A stretch of DNA of 64,000 nt from Hofstenia miamia (taxonomy: Eukaryota; Xenacoelomorpha; Acoela; Hofsteniidae): positions 465,010 through 529,009 of the forward strand of contig CABFPE010000304.1 in the NCBI GenBank assembly GCA_900660155.1. Direction: 5' to 3'. A program made the translations under genes and the position numbers. Shown in pieces: positions 1-13,155 of this stretch. How positions within the stretch are numbered: the stretch's first letter is position 1; each line of letters starts with the position of its first letter. Below the pieces are notes generated by a model. The model did not search any database and had not been told where the DNA came from. It was given only the letters and a program-made list of their open reading frames with translations.

Positions 1-18
1 TATATATATATATATATA

Positions 19-1060
19 GTACGGGCCAAAAGTTTAGGAACACTTTCCAAGTTTAGAAATTTTTGTATTTTACACTAAAAAACGCAATGTAGAAACAATA
101 TGATAGCACCGTGTAGAAAGTAAATAGATAACTCAGAAAAACTCACTAATATTTTGTATGTCGGCCATTATTGGCCAAACACGCAGCAATGTGATTGACA
201 CTGACTTGACCAGCTTTCTACAATAATCATCAGTAATCTCTGTGCACCATACCACTTTAATTTGCGATTGTGCGATAAAGTTCACTAACTTTGTCAAGTC
301 GTCTTTTTGAATCAATACACGTGCATAACGTATAGTGCAATTGAACATTTAATGTCGATTCATTGGTATAAATCCTGTAAATATGAGCTTTAAGGATCTA
401 AGTATGTAACAATAATATAACACCATATGTAATTGTAACTATCCATTTAACTTTTACTGTTATATATTGCAAATTAATCGTTATAGTAACATGATTTAGA
501 GCTCATAGAAACTGTTAGAAACCATGTACATTTCCACTGTGCCTTTAAATGCACAAACCAATAAAATCCCATAATTCATTAATCATTAGATTATATTTTC
601 AGAGTAAATGTAACGTTTAATAAACTATTGGTGGTGGTATTTTTACCTTGACGGGGTAAATTGAAAGAGCAGTGCGCCTAAACCGTCCCAGAGAGTACCT
701 CCTCTTAGTGGAAGGTCAAAGGTAGTATTCAATCAAAGCCTAATGGTGCATGTTGATACATTCTGCACTACCACACCTAGATTTGCTTTGACTTCAGAAA
801 ATGAAGAGGATGCTTGATTGATGAAATAAGGATGAATGAGATAGTCAGTCTGAGGGGTTGTCACTTTGGTCTTCCAGACCACTTGCAAGAGGAAAAATTT
901 TGCAGTTGCTGATGGTGAGTAACACTTCTGGATACCGAAGATACTGACACGCCCATTCTAACAACTATAGCGAGACAATTGTACCCCTCCTTGTACAAGA
1001 TATGAATTTGAGCACACTTTGTTGGTGAAATTTCACTACCATGGACCATATTTCAAACTA
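19..1060 (-). mobile_element. Tc1/mariner transposon relic
   Basis: This is a decayed Tc1-family DNA transposon read on the minus strand. The 5' part (1049-861) encodes an N-terminal helix-turn-helix with the family motifs SPTK, KEGYN, SVSSVSRSV and a GRP box, followed by weaker similarity down to about 600. The 3' part (348-133) resembles the transposase C-terminus (DDYCRKLVKSV). The stretch 350-600, where the catalytic aspartates belong, has no open frame. The left end reads GTACGGGCCAAAAGTTTAGG right beside a (TA)n tract, the usual Tc1 terminal repeat at a TA target. No matching right terminal repeat was seen, so the copy is probably truncated near the N-terminus. It is not functional. Confidence 0.7.
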
Positions 1061-2872
1061 TAATGATAGTGCTTTTTCATTGAAAATGTATTGTGTGTAA
1101 ATCTAAAGTTATGTTAATTTGATTGGCTAAATGAATCTGTTGTAAATTCTAAGAANCAATCGGAGAACTGTGCCATTTTTTTTCTTTTAATTATGTTATT
1201 TTCATTAATTTTAATGACGTCAGTGTGACATAATTATTCTCGAGCTTAATTCATGAAGCTAAAGTATTGTCCCCTCAATTTGGTGCTAACATGTTATCGT
1301 TGCTCAATTTAATTTGCAAAGGAAAACATGATATTTGATTTGCATTGTATGAGAAACCATGTAGAGAAAAGGTAATTGATGTTATCTCACTAAAACTGTG
1401 TTTGCTTTGCTTTACAGTTATTACTATTATTATACTGTTATGATAATTGCTTAAGTCTCTGGCGGCAATTTGAGAGTCACTCTTCTGTGCTGGCAATGAC
1501 GATCTAGTTTTCAGACAGTAGCAGCCCAAATTGTGGACTGCATTAAATTATGGCTACAGTTACATGTAGATATAAAAACCTCTCATTCAAATTCAACATG
1601 AACCTACACTTATAATTGATTACACTGTGATGATAATATACCATTGGCTAATGTGAGTACATGGTGTAGTATCTTGCCAATCACAATTTCGTGATCGTTC
1701 AAGAGTAACTTTTACTTTTCACAGTATATGCAATGATTAAGTATGACAGATTCCTAATTCTCTCTTTTTAATTGAGTGTTTAGCTAATTAACTTAAATTA
1801 ATCTGCATTAGCATTCCTGAATGCTTAACTAACAACAACTTATTTAGATCAAGAGTGGTAGATGGAAGACAGGGTCGAAACCCAAGTGGTGCCATGCGAT
1901 TCCAGAGATCTCTTTAGCAGCAACAGCTCCAGCTTTTACTTGAACTCCGCAGCGGAAACCATTAGCTGAATCAGTGTGTGGATGGTTAACTCAGTGATTG
2001 TGTGTGTGCTATGACTTACTAATTTAGTGCATTGATTGTTCTTGTTATTATGATTATGTAAATATAAGGAAATAACACAACCGCAATGCTTTAGCTTGTT
2101 ATTGAGCCTTACATATAATAGCCCTACAGATATAGTAATACATGCTAGCCCTTTGTACATGTGAACAATCAATGCAGCCTGCAAGAAAGTAAATGCATAA
2201 TTCGGCCAATGGTCAACTATGATATAAAACAATAAGCAACTGGCATCCAGTAATGAAATAACAAACATGTAGAGCAATATAAATATAATCATAATAATTG
2301 GCAAGCAACAAGTAATAGGAAAGCTACAACAGAGAAAAATCCCTATCCCTATTCATAAAAGCACATTGAGGAATCTACAGCTACCGCCCTCACTGCCATT
2401 GAATAGCTGATTGTGAGGCTGCTCCAGAATTCCTTTAAATGTATTCGGGGACCACTGTCTGATTACTCTAGTGCTTGAACGTTTAGCTGACAATAAAGAA
2501 AGAAGTAAATCCATACTAAATTCGTTCATCAACCATTCTAACATTTGTTGCATATTTATAGCACATTTCAGTAAATAATCAAATACTCAACTAGTACCTG
2601 TTGATCGAAGCTTGCTTAAGATTTTCCCTCGCGTTTTAGTTCTGCTTTTAATTTCGCATTGTCAGCATTAATTAGTGTACACTGTTTGGTCATCTTGTTT
2701 TTGTCAAATACTGTCAATTTAATTTTAAATAACTGCATAAAACAATTTACAAATCAAATAATCAATCATAACCATGTGTTTACAATTTAATCATTATTAC
2801 ATTTTAGTCTTAGTTACATCCATCTTTTCTCTCATTTTGACCACACATGGTTATTTGATGGATTATGCCACA
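1061..2872. other. AT-rich stretch without a recognised gene
   Basis: No gene was recognised. Short open frames on the minus strand (for example 1936-2304 and 2353-2553) show no domain I know. Positions about 1645-1664 resemble the sequence just left of the 340-bp repeat copy at 12799, suggesting a fragment of the same repeat family. Confidence 0.4.
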
Positions 2873-3211
2873 ATGGTAATTACATGCTATTATTACATGA
2901 GCTGAGAGGTAAGACAACAACTGAGATGAGTTATTGAGCTAGACAATAATACATGAGAAAATAGGGTAGCACCTTTCAAGCAAGTTTATGAAACTCTCTT
3001 CTTGGATATCACTCTGGCATTAAGCCATACAAATTGGTCATCCTGGATGTTTCTTTCTAAACAGTTACTAGTTACCTGGATGAATTACTGATGTTTTCTA
3101 TCTGTTTATTTATTGGTAGAATCAGGGCCACTACAAGATGGTCACTCTTGCAAACTTCTGCCTTACATTAAGTTCCCCAGTGCTGTTCTAGTTCCAGCCC
3201 CTGTTTCTACA
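2873..3211 (+). repeat. 340-bp direct repeat, copy 1
   Basis: This segment matches 12799-13139 in the same orientation over its full length with only scattered differences. From the second base it begins TGGTAATT and it ends TTCTACA, so it has the TG...CA form of a long terminal repeat. It lies upstream of the Gag-like segment of the Ty3/Gypsy element. It could be that element's 5' LTR, or simply an interspersed repeat: I saw no convincing primer-binding site or target-site duplication. Confidence 0.6.
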
Positions 3212-3479
3212 TAGTGACTCTGATGTGATCCTGAACTGTCACCAAGCTATGCTCACCCAATGTACTTAACTTGTTTGTTTTCATTCTTTTATCTTTTATC
3301 CTATTTTGTTCTCTTTGTTCTTGCATGTTGGATTTATTACCAATCACTACTGTACCCATACTGCTTAATTGCTGCTGCTGTTATGGCAACTGTTATTGTT
3401 ACCTGAGTCTAGAAGGGCTCCCAAATTATGATGAATTTTTCTGAAAATTCTTGTTTCCTTTACTTTTGTTTTATACTAT

Positions 3480-6400
3480 GGATTCTAGTAATACTGTTGT
3501 TTTTTCTCCTATTGGGACTCCCTTGTGGAGCATCCCCTGTGCAAGCATTGGTTGCTAGAATGTTACCCTTTGTACTGTTGTATCTTTAGTTAATTTATCT
3601 TTACCTACTTCTCCCAGTCAAACCTCTCCAGTGAATCGCCAATGCATACTCAATACCACAGGGAGACCAACACCATGCTTAGACACTCAGACATTGGAAA
3701 TCAAATGTTTGAAAGAGTCTTTGTCCCAACAAATGGCAGTGAGTATGGAAGGTGAACAGTGCATTGAATCTCTGCAAGCAGAGCTAAACACTCAGCACAT
3801 CAAATATCAATGCATCAAAAGGAAAATGTTAGAAGCAATCATGTCTTTAGAACTCCAAATTAGCAGGCTCACCTCTCCAGCCAATTTTGCACCAACACTT
3901 GCTTGTGATGAAGAACCCTTTTTGCATAGTTCTGCCAATTACATTACACACACTGTACTGGATGAAGTGTTAGACTTCTTCAGTGAAAAGTTGACCAGTC
4001 AGGTTGCTCAAATTGTGTCTTCCCAATTTTCAGAGTTTCCCCACCCACTCCTCGCAACCTCTGCAATGCCTAAGTCTGCCTCATTGGCCACCTCACTTAT
4101 AAATTTTAGTCCAAGATTTACTCAATAAGGTTTGACTCATGTGTCAACGTTATTCATCCAAAAGGACTGCATCCTGTGAATGAGACCTTGCTGATCCCTC
4201 TGGTGCCTGTTAACCCCTTAACTGTTAAGCATGTATATATACATTTTTGTGACAGACCCACCTCTAGATCAACTCTACGAGTTTCTTTAGCTGTAAAACC
4301 TCAGTATGGGTCATTTCTCGCAACTAGAAAGTCTGAAAAACTGGGAAACTGTTGAATCAGCTATTTTTATTCACATTAATCAAAAGGGTAGCCATAAACA
4401 GTGCAGCCATAAGCGAAGCAGAAAAAACAAGATGGCGAGTGGTTCGAAAAGAAAGAAACCCTTTACAAATGCTGAAATACTATCATATATTCTTGATTCT
4501 GATGACCAATCTTTGTCTAGTCTGAGCCTTTCTTCTTCTGAAAGCTCTATTAGTGCAGAAAGCTCTATTAGTGAAGAGACAACAGAAGCAGTTGAAACTT
4601 TTGAAGATGACGAACAAGCAGTACACAACCAAAATAATTTAGAGAGCACTGACACTGATCATGAAGATGGTGATAACTTAGCCCAACCAGAAGATGTGAA
4701 CCTTGCTAATGAACCTGAAGATGTTCTTGATTATAGTAAATTGAATTGGCAAGAACAGCCACCACCAGGTGGTATCAACAGACTTGTATTTACTGGTAAT
4801 CCAGGAGTATCCCCTGTTATAGAATCGGAAGATCCTATGGAAATATTTGAAAATTTTTTCACAGACAAACTGTGCCAGCATATTGTTGATCAAACTAACT
4901 TGTTTGCAGAACAATATATTAATAACAATGAACTAAAACAACATTCAAGGTGTAAAAAATGGAGTCCCATTGAGGTATCAGACATAAAAATATACCTTGC
5001 TATCCTTATTTGTTGTGGCATTATTTGGAAGCCAACCATTTCTTTCTATTATACAAACAGTGCATTATTTCAGACTCCTGGATTTGCTTCTCTTATGCCT
5101 CAAAACAAAGCTATATTGATTGAGAAGTTCATTCATTTTGTGGACAATAATACATTGGACCCAGTGCCAAATAAAGCTGCTAAAGTTAGACCAATATTTG
5201 AAGGAGATTCTGCCATATGGAGATAGCTTCCTCAAGAAAAAATTTGACGCCTTGGCTGTTTGTTGTTATCAGTGTGGTCAGAAGGGCCACCTAAAAAATA
5301 CCTGCAGTGCTGCCATTGGAATCATCACTGATGGAGATGGGTTTCTGATTGATGAGCCTGAAACAGAGGCTCCACATACTGAATCTAATGAATTAGACAT
5401 GGCTTTAAACTAACCAGAATGCCACCTCCTGATAACCAAGCACAGGATGTTCTTGTTATCACTAATATGATGAGGAAGAATGTGACTCCTGTTGAAGTTA
5501 ATGGAAGCTTAGTGCATGTTACTATGGACACTGGAGCATCTGCATCAATAATCAGCAATGAGGAGGGGGTCCATGATGTAGAACTTGGAATTAATAAAGA
5601 ACTGTTCCTAGTAGATCTAGTTGCTGTTGACACACACACAATCAACTGCTGGCTTACAACATCATTTTAGGTAGTGATTTTTTAGAATGCAATGCATGGG
5701 TAATTGATTACAGAAGTAATACCATCTTGATCAAAGACCATGAGGTATCACAATTAACCATGATTTCTGAAAAAGAAATTTTCTTCCAGCTTTTGATTCT
5801 GTTGTTATCAGCACATGACATTGGACAATAGCAACTGTTCTTACCAACAGCTGTTATCATGGTGATGTGATGATTGCCAGACAAAGAGGAAATTACCAGA
5901 AGGGAGTTAATTTCTTGCCCAATCTCTGTCATGTTAAGCAAGGAAAAACCTGCATTACTATTCTGAAAAGCTCAAAGTTTCCTGTTTGCATCAACCACTC
6001 ACAACTGAAAATTGTCACTGTGCCTGTTAGGGTAGAAAATGTAAACACCTCATGCTCACCAATATTCACAGCTATCCACAACATGGATAAACCATCAGAT
6101 CCTGTGAAAGTTCCCACCATCTCTTCTGATTCTCATCTGCATCTTAATGCTGTGGAGTGATAATCTTTAGTTATTTTACTACAAAGCAAAAGTGAAGTAT
6201 TCAACTATGGTTCCATCAGTGTGCATCAGGTGATTGGGGAAGAGCATGCTATTGAGACAAAACATGACAAGCCTATTCATTTGCCAGTAAGATGAGTCCC
6301 AGAGACTCTTAAAGGAGAATATGAAAAAATATTAGCTGATCTCATCAAGAGCAGTATAATCCAGGGAAGTAACAGCACATATGCAGTGCCAACTGTATTT

Positions 6401-8960
6401 ATCAAACAAGGGGAGAAATACTGCCTCTGCATTGATTTTTGGAAGTTAAATGAAATTACTGTTAAGGATATACCTACCCCTTACAATGGATAGAGGATCT
6501 TCTGTATGATGCCAGCTGCTATAAGTTCTTTTCATGCCTTGATCTTTGTAAGGCACACTGGCAGGTTCTGATGCAACCAGCTATCAAGAAGACTGCCTTT
6601 ATAGCTCCATATGGCTTATATGAGTGGAAATATATGGCGTTTGGGTTGTGAAATACCCCTGCCACTTTCCAAAGTTTTATAGAATGATGCAAATATGTTG
6701 GAGCCTGGCATTTCTGCCTATATAGATGACATCTTAGTAGCCAGCCAAACACTTTCTGAACATCTGGAAAAACTGAGCAGGACTTTGAATCTACTACATG
6801 ACATGGGATTAAAAGTAAATGACAATAAGTGTGCACTAGGCTAAACAACAGTCACCTTCTTGGGCCAAGTAATCAAGCCAGGGAAAATTTCAATCAAGAC
6901 CAACACTAAAGATTTTCTGTACAAAATCAAGACCCTGAAAACCCAAAAGGACGTTCAAAGATTAATGGGGTTATTGAACTATTATGGAATGTTTATTCCT
7001 GATCTCACTGAGAAGACAAAGAAAATTTCTCAATTGTTAAAGAAAACAGTCAATTTTAAGTGGACCTGGTCTGAGTAGGAGAATTTAGAACAAATTAAAA
7101 TATCCACTTTAAATACACTGGATTATATCAAGGACTTCATCATTGACTGTGATGCTAGTGCAGTAGTAATCAGTGGCATGCTGAGCCAAGTCATCAATAG
7201 TGTAGAAAGTCCAGTACAATATTTTAGCCAACAGCTAAGAGCTACAGAGCAGAATTATGGAGCTAACTAGTGTGAAATGTTGGCTGTGGTAGAGAAGCTT
7301 AAGAAATTTAGATATTTCATACTAGGTTGTCCCTTCATGGTGTGCACCAACAATAGTGCACTCACATGGTTGAAGAAGTTCTCCAGCAATAACTCTAGCA
7401 TTGTTGCCAGATGGATAGAGTATCTTAATAAATTCTCATTTACTGTCCAACACAGACCAGGAAAGTTACACCTCAATGCAGATTACTGCACTACACTTCC
7501 CAGTTATGAATGGGACCTCAGAAAGCCTGCCAGAGAGAAGCTCCAATTTGGGTTTATTCCATTTACTGAAATCAACTCTGATCAACAAGGCAGAGCTATT
7601 TTACCCATTATGGTCAAAGAAGAAATTACTGAGCAGGAAATTATTCAACACCAACAACATGATAAATTGATGTTGGAAATCATTGAATGAGTAAAAGATC
7701 CTTTTTACCCAATGAATCCAGTTGTGAACCATTATTTTAAGAGATAAAATTGGAAGCTAATTGCACAGGGTCTTCTTTTCACCAAGAGCTGCAATAATCA
7801 TTTGGCAATTCCCAAGTACTTTTCACCTGACCTAGTAAGGAAAGTTCATGAGTGAGGACATCTTGGCATCATACAAACTGAGAAGACTTTTAACACTTAC
7901 TATGTCACCATAGGAGTGTGAGCAGCAGTCATAGAAGTCATCAATAAGTGTGAGAAATGCCTATTGCAAAGTGCAAGTCACTTCCCAGAGCAAATAGCTG
8001 AATTAGAAAGTTGACCAGCAGAACTAACTAACAAAGTAGTCCATATGGAGTTGGAGAAACTATCAAAAGATGACAACAGCTATCAATACTTGTTGGTAAT
8101 GGTTGACCACTTTACTAAGTATGCTTGGCTGATTCCTCTCAGCAGTATGATTGCTGAAGGAGTTGGAGAGAAAATAGACGAAGAATAGATACTCAAGTTG
8201 GGGCCAATGGAAAACCTGGTGTCTGATCATGGCCCTCAATTTGAAAACAACCTAATGGACGCCTCGTGTGAGAACTTGAGGTTCTACATGAATTTACTAC
8301 TGCTTATTACCCTCAAGCCAACAGGGTGGTCAAATGATTAAATCATACATTAATTAAATTAATTAGGGTGGCTCTTTCATGGGCAGGCAAGCACTGGAAA
8401 AGGCTAATTGAAACAGTTGAATATTTCTCCAACACCTCAGTCCACTCTACTACAAAGGTAAGCCCATTATTTGGCCAAGAGGCTAAAAAACCTCCCTCCA
8501 TGATGTTCCCAAACTATCATGAGGTTACTTTGGAAGGATATGTAGCATGCATGATCCGCAAAATGCAAGAAGTCCAACTAATGGTGTGCCACAACACCAA
8601 CCAGTCAGTTATATACCAAAAACAGAGCTTTAAAAAGAAATTATGCAGTGAACAACATAAGAGAGGTGGTAAAGTCTTTGCATATTTTCCATGGCAGATA
8701 ACCTATCACAATCAAGTGCAAAAACTTGCAACCAATTGGCAAGGGCCACTTACAATTGAAAAAGTACTTGATCATAACACGTATACCCTTAATAACAGTA
8801 AGATTGTTAACTTTCAAAGGCTTAAACGAGCTGTTAAAGATATTGAAAACATCATTATAGATGAAAATAATGAGTTTGTGCTAATAGATAACAGTAATGA
8901 TACTTACAAACAGTATGATGATTTAACTGAGTATTGTGAAGAGGATTTTAAATGATATTG
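3480..8960 (+). mobile_element. Fossil Ty3/Gypsy LTR retrotransposon
   Basis: This is an old Ty3/Gypsy-type copy. Parts in order are: a probable Gag segment rich in predicted coiled coil (about 3630-4130), a CCHC zinc knuckle (about 5260-5310), a retropepsin-like protease (about 5490-5600), reverse transcriptase (about 6290-7080), RNase H (about 7120-7480), and integrase core plus C-terminal region (about 7830-8955). The order protease-RT-RNase H-integrase is that of Ty3/Gypsy rather than Copia. The copy is broken, with more than ten interruptions spread over the coding region, and carries a truncated piggyBac insertion in Gag. Flanking 340-bp repeats are candidate LTRs. The degree of decay suggests an old insertion. 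Confidence 0.85.
4210..5203 (+). mobile_element. Truncated piggyBac transposon
   Basis: The element starts at a TTAA site (4210-4213) followed by CCCCTTAACTG, the typical piggyBac target and terminal-repeat start. The transposase frame most likely begins at the ATG at 4432 (MASGSKRKKP). An acidic, serine-rich N-terminus is followed by the start of the family's transposase domain (NRLVFTGNPG, FENFFTDKLC, EIKIYLAI-like region, NKAAKVRPIFE). Similarity stops at about 5200, where the sequence returns to the Gypsy Gag frame. The catalytic aspartates and right end are therefore absent, so the copy is dead. It sits inside the Gag part of the Gypsy fossil, so it is the younger of the two. Confidence 0.8.
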
Positions 8961-10831
8961 ATTTTGATGAAAATACTATAAATGATAGTGATACTAATAT
9001 TACTCATGTACTGCCCCAAAGCACGGCTACATATAAACAAAATTTTGCTCCCAACATTTGAGACCTTAACCTTATCACTCTGTTTAGGAATGATGAAACT
9101 CATGAAAAAACGAGAGTTGCCAGCTCCACCCTCCCACCAAAGAGTGGGAGTCATAATAGGCGTGGGAGACAACTGTCCCTGCTTGATGAGGCAAGTGAGC
9201 ATAAATGAGGATGCAGAGATAGTGCTGAGCAGAGTCTGACATCATCTGGGCAACAACTGGCCTGGTGACTAGGAGAGCTGTTAGCAACACAAGCGTCCCA
9301 GTCTTGACAACCATCTCCGCAAGATTGAGAAAAGCTGGGGCACCCTAGAGACTTTAGTATTAATAGAATTAATTGTACCCCTTTTAGTGATATATTAAAT
9401 GTAAATCAATCCCCAACAAGTGAGTTAATAATCCCTCCTAGCTCCAAGCCTTCCTCCTCTTTCAAGTCCTCTACTGCCACTTCTACAGTTCATTTGGGGA
9501 AGGCTGAAGAGAGAAAAAAGATGTCAAAGATTGGTGAAGAGATCTTACATCTCTATTTCATTGCCACCTAAAAAGACACACACTTTATTAGAGATAATGT
9601 CTTCAAGGAGACCAAGAACAAACTATGCTGGACTTATACTACTAACAAGTTATCATGTTCAATCAATATAATCCCTTTCATAATGGATGCAGAACGCCGA
9701 CCTTCAGTAAACAATATTATCTCACTACCACTCAAAGATATGTGAAGGTCTCAGTAGGCATTATTGGCGAAGTACAGTCCATACATCCTTTGATGAGGAC
9801 TTCACTATTTCATACATATGCAAGTTTTTAAATGATTGGCAAGACATACAACAGTTTAAATGTGTGAATATTGATTTTGCTAACTTATTAGTTATCTATA
9901 TTTTCAGGGTCTATGAGATCCAACAACCCAATATCATGTAAAGTATCAAGATAGCTTACCAGTTGGCTAAAGTGGAAAAAATCAGATTGGTGATGATCTT
10001 GCATCAGGAATATGAAGACAATTTTCCTGATCCCATAGAAAGCTTGCATTCCAGATGGAAAATTTTATGATCTTATACCAGTAGGCGTACCACCCAATCA
10101 GTATTTACCACACTAACGTTATTTCTATTTCTAAGCTCATATAAACCAATTTAATGATATGCAAGAGGATACCTACCCACAGATTAGCCATTGATTAGAA
10201 ATTAATGTGCTCTGCAAGCACACACACTGGAATCAATAAATCCCAATATGCCACACTCAACAGCAGTAACTGATCTTTGTGCAAGTTTTGCTTTCTCACA
10301 AAGTATTTCTACTCTTCAGGAGATTAAGGAAATATGGCAGAACATAAAAGCAGTGAAAATCCGGAAGCAGAGTGGCCCACTATCCAGATAAGGAGTCCAG
10401 CATCACAATACCACCAATCAGTAGAACGTCTGTTAGGGGAAATTCACATATCATGAGACAGAAGAAATTTTAAGGAATGTCTTTTTTTAGAAAAACTTAC
10501 CCCTTATATCTATGCCCAAGGTGCCATGTGGATTCTAGCTACTTCTCTTACAAAAACTCCAAAACTCACACTTCCAATGGATACACCAACCCAGATAACC
10601 TTGGCTGAACAGTCTACTCATTAGATTGCTGAATACAGCAATTGGCAGTCAAAGAAATTACCAATGACAAAGATTTTATCATTGCCATTTCATTAAACAA
10701 TCAAATTCATAATTTTATAATTATGAAATAATTGTAATTTGAATAATATGTCCTGGTTTATATTCTTCAACAATGCACTAATAATTTTGCATATAATAAA
10801 TTTAAATTGAACATTTCTATTTTAAATAAAT
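8961..10831. other. Unassigned sequence after the Gypsy integrase
   Basis: No intact gene. Protein-like fragments occur in several + frames between about 9500 and 10690, with base composition like the Gypsy element upstream. They may be its 3' region or a second degraded retroelement. No domain could be named with confidence. Confidence 0.35.
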
Positions 10832-11163
10832 TTAAAAACAAATTTTTGAAGCATCGTTAAAAAATATATTGTCAATAAACTTTGTAGTTGTTAACAAGCA
10901 ATATTCACTTAGTGCTAAAGCTTTGCATAATTTATTCTTACAATAACTTGAATTTTCACGTATTAAATTTGTAAAGTATCGATTACACTGGTTCAACTTG
11001 GGGAATTCATAGCGCATGGACGTGCTTGCACCCCCATTCCTCGTGTTGATTTCATTTGACAATTGCAGTGGCGGAAATTTAGTTCACATTATTCCTCATG
11101 CTGGTTAAATTTGACGTATTCAATATTGAAAGCGCCTGTTTACATGGTTTCGTTTTGCTGATA
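10832..11163. other. AT-rich spacer
   Basis: No recognisable gene, only an open minus-strand frame (11062-10832) without a known motif. Confidence 0.3.
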
Positions 11164-11366
11164 TTTATCAAACGATATAAAAAATAATAGGCTAACGTCA
11201 GTCATTTAATTGACCTAATTAACATAGACCAGGTGCTTATTGTAATTATTGCTAGCATTTAAGCTTCAAGGCCAAATATTCCAAAGACAGTCCCAGAAAT
11301 TTTCTTGCAGCCTTAAAGGTTTAGTAACCTATATAATATTTAGCGCTATTTTCTAAGGTAATATAC

Positions 11367-11408
<42 letters not shown>

Positions 11409-11611
11409 GTATATTACCTTAGAAAATAGCGCTAAATATTATATAGGTTACTAAACCATTAAGGCTGCAAGAAAATTTCTGGGACTGTCTTTGGAATATT
11501 TGGCCTTGAAGCTTAAATGCTAGCAATAATTACAATAAGCACCTGGTCTATGTTAATTAGGTCAATTAAATGACTGACGTTAGCCTATTATTTTTTATAT
11601 CGTTTGATAAA
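11164..11611. repeat. Near-perfect palindrome with (TA)n centre
   Basis: The left arm (11164 to about 11370) and right arm (about 11404-11611) are reverse complements with one visible mismatch over about 207 bases; the centre is a (TA)n run framed by ATACATATGTAT. The right arm stops at a single N (11612) followed by more (TA)n. The mirror axis lies at about 11387.5. It may be a real foldback, a recent inverted duplication, or an assembly join of both strands of one locus. Confidence 0.9.
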
Positions 11612-11612
11612 N

Positions 11613-12435
11613 TATATATATATATATGCATATATTAGAGTGTCGGGTTCGAGTACAAAGATATGATTAATTATTTATAAAATATTGATGTTATTCACAT
11701 CTTGAACCGAAAAAGATCCAATACGAATGAATTGCTTTTTCTTCGTCAGAAAATGATTGATGTTAATGATCATTTGATTGGAGAAAGATAGACAACAACA
11801 AATGTTTGCCTCATATTGTCCCTTTCTAATATATATATATGTATATATATATATATGCAATAGCAATCTGCCATTATGGGTTTAGCGCATAAGCAAATTA
11901 ATATTTTAAATGATATTATCTTCTGACAGCCCACTCAGTATTTATATAACATATTTTTATATATTACATGTGGCAGTTATATTTTGACTTGCGCAAGTTC
12001 ATGCTAATGTGCATATTCATGTTAATGTGCGTACTCCAATTATTCAATTAAAATTTTTAATGTACGAAAAATGAAATTTAACAAATTCTAGCATTGATGA
12101 ATATTCTATATTTATATTGAAGAAATTGTAGCTCAAAAATCTTTAAAAAATTTAGGTACATTTTGGCTAGTAATAAGAATGAATATTAAAAATTTTGTAT
12201 AGTTTGAAGAACTCAATTGCGAAGAGCGCGGTTACACTTGTGCATTAAGGGGACAGTTAAACACAAAATAGATCGAAAATATATTCATTTCCTCCTCTGT
12301 GCGCTTTTGCTTTCAATTCTGTGGGGTGTTTACATTAGGAATCTATTGAATTCGTCAAACGATTTCATCATTATCAAAAAATGTAGATGCAATCATGCAC
12401 TATTGAACTTGCTTGACGAAGAGAGTCAATGATGT
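11613..12435. other. AT-rich spacer with (TA)n tracts
   Basis: Short (TA)n runs occur at 11613-11628 and about 11829-11856. No gene was recognised; the small open frames here have no known motif. Confidence 0.4.
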
Positions 12436-12762
12436 GGCCCATTAAAAAATCGGACCAAATTGTAACAAACATTTGGAAATTGTTTAGAAATCTATTAGGA
12501 ATTGCCTAGAAATAGCTTAGAAAATACTTAACAAACATCTAGTAATGGTTAAGTAAACGTGTAGAAGATGTCTTGAAGACGTTTAGAAATGGTTCAGAAG
12601 ACGTCTAGTAGACGTTTTACAACATCATTTGTTGGACACTAGATGGCATTCAGCAACGTTTAGAAATGGTGTTCTATAAGACGTTTAGAAAACGTACCTT
12701 AAGACGTCTTACAACGTGTTATACCATTATAAGACGGGTATAAAACGTTTTATTGTTCATTG
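12436..12762. repeat. MITE-like element with ACGTTT/AGACGT words
   Basis: About 300 bases are dominated by interleaved variants of ACGTTTAGAAATGGT, AAGACGTCT and AGACGTTTTA. The ends are loosely inverted: GCCCATTAAAAAATCGG on the left, and CCCAATGAACAATAAAACG as the complement of the right. This looks like a short nonautonomous DNA transposon with many subterminal repeats. No coding potential was seen. Confidence 0.5.
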
Positions 12763-12798
12763 GGTTTGCTTTAATATGCCGTTGGCTAATGCGAGTGC

Positions 12799-13139
12799 AT
12801 GGTAATTACATGCTATTATTACATGAGCTGAGAAATAAGACAACAACTGAGATGAGTTATTGAGCTAGACAATAATACATGAGAAAATAGGGTACCACCT
12901 TTCAAGCAAGTTTACGAAACTCTCTTCTTGGATATCGCTCTGGCGTGAAGCCATACGAATTGGCCATCCTGGATGTTTTCTTTCTACACAGTTACTAGTT
13001 ACCTGGATGAATTACTGATGTTTTCTATTTGTTTATTTATCGCTAGCATCAGGGCCAATACGAGATGGTCACTCTTGCAACCTTCTGCCGTGACATTAAG
13101 TTCCCCAGTGCTGTTCTAGTTCCAGCCCCTGATTCTACA
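12799..13139 (+). repeat. 340-bp direct repeat, copy 2
   Basis: Second copy of the repeat at 2873-3211, same orientation, about 10 kb downstream. It ends at a short (TA)n tract that contains a single N (13155). If the pair are LTRs, this would be the 3' LTR of the Gypsy fossil plus intervening insertions. Confidence 0.6.
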
Positions 13140-13155
13140 ATATATATATATATAN

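Noticed and set aside
1936-2304. 122-codon minus-strand frame with hydrophobic start
   Set aside because: No conserved domain, low-complexity composition, and no splice or neighbour support.
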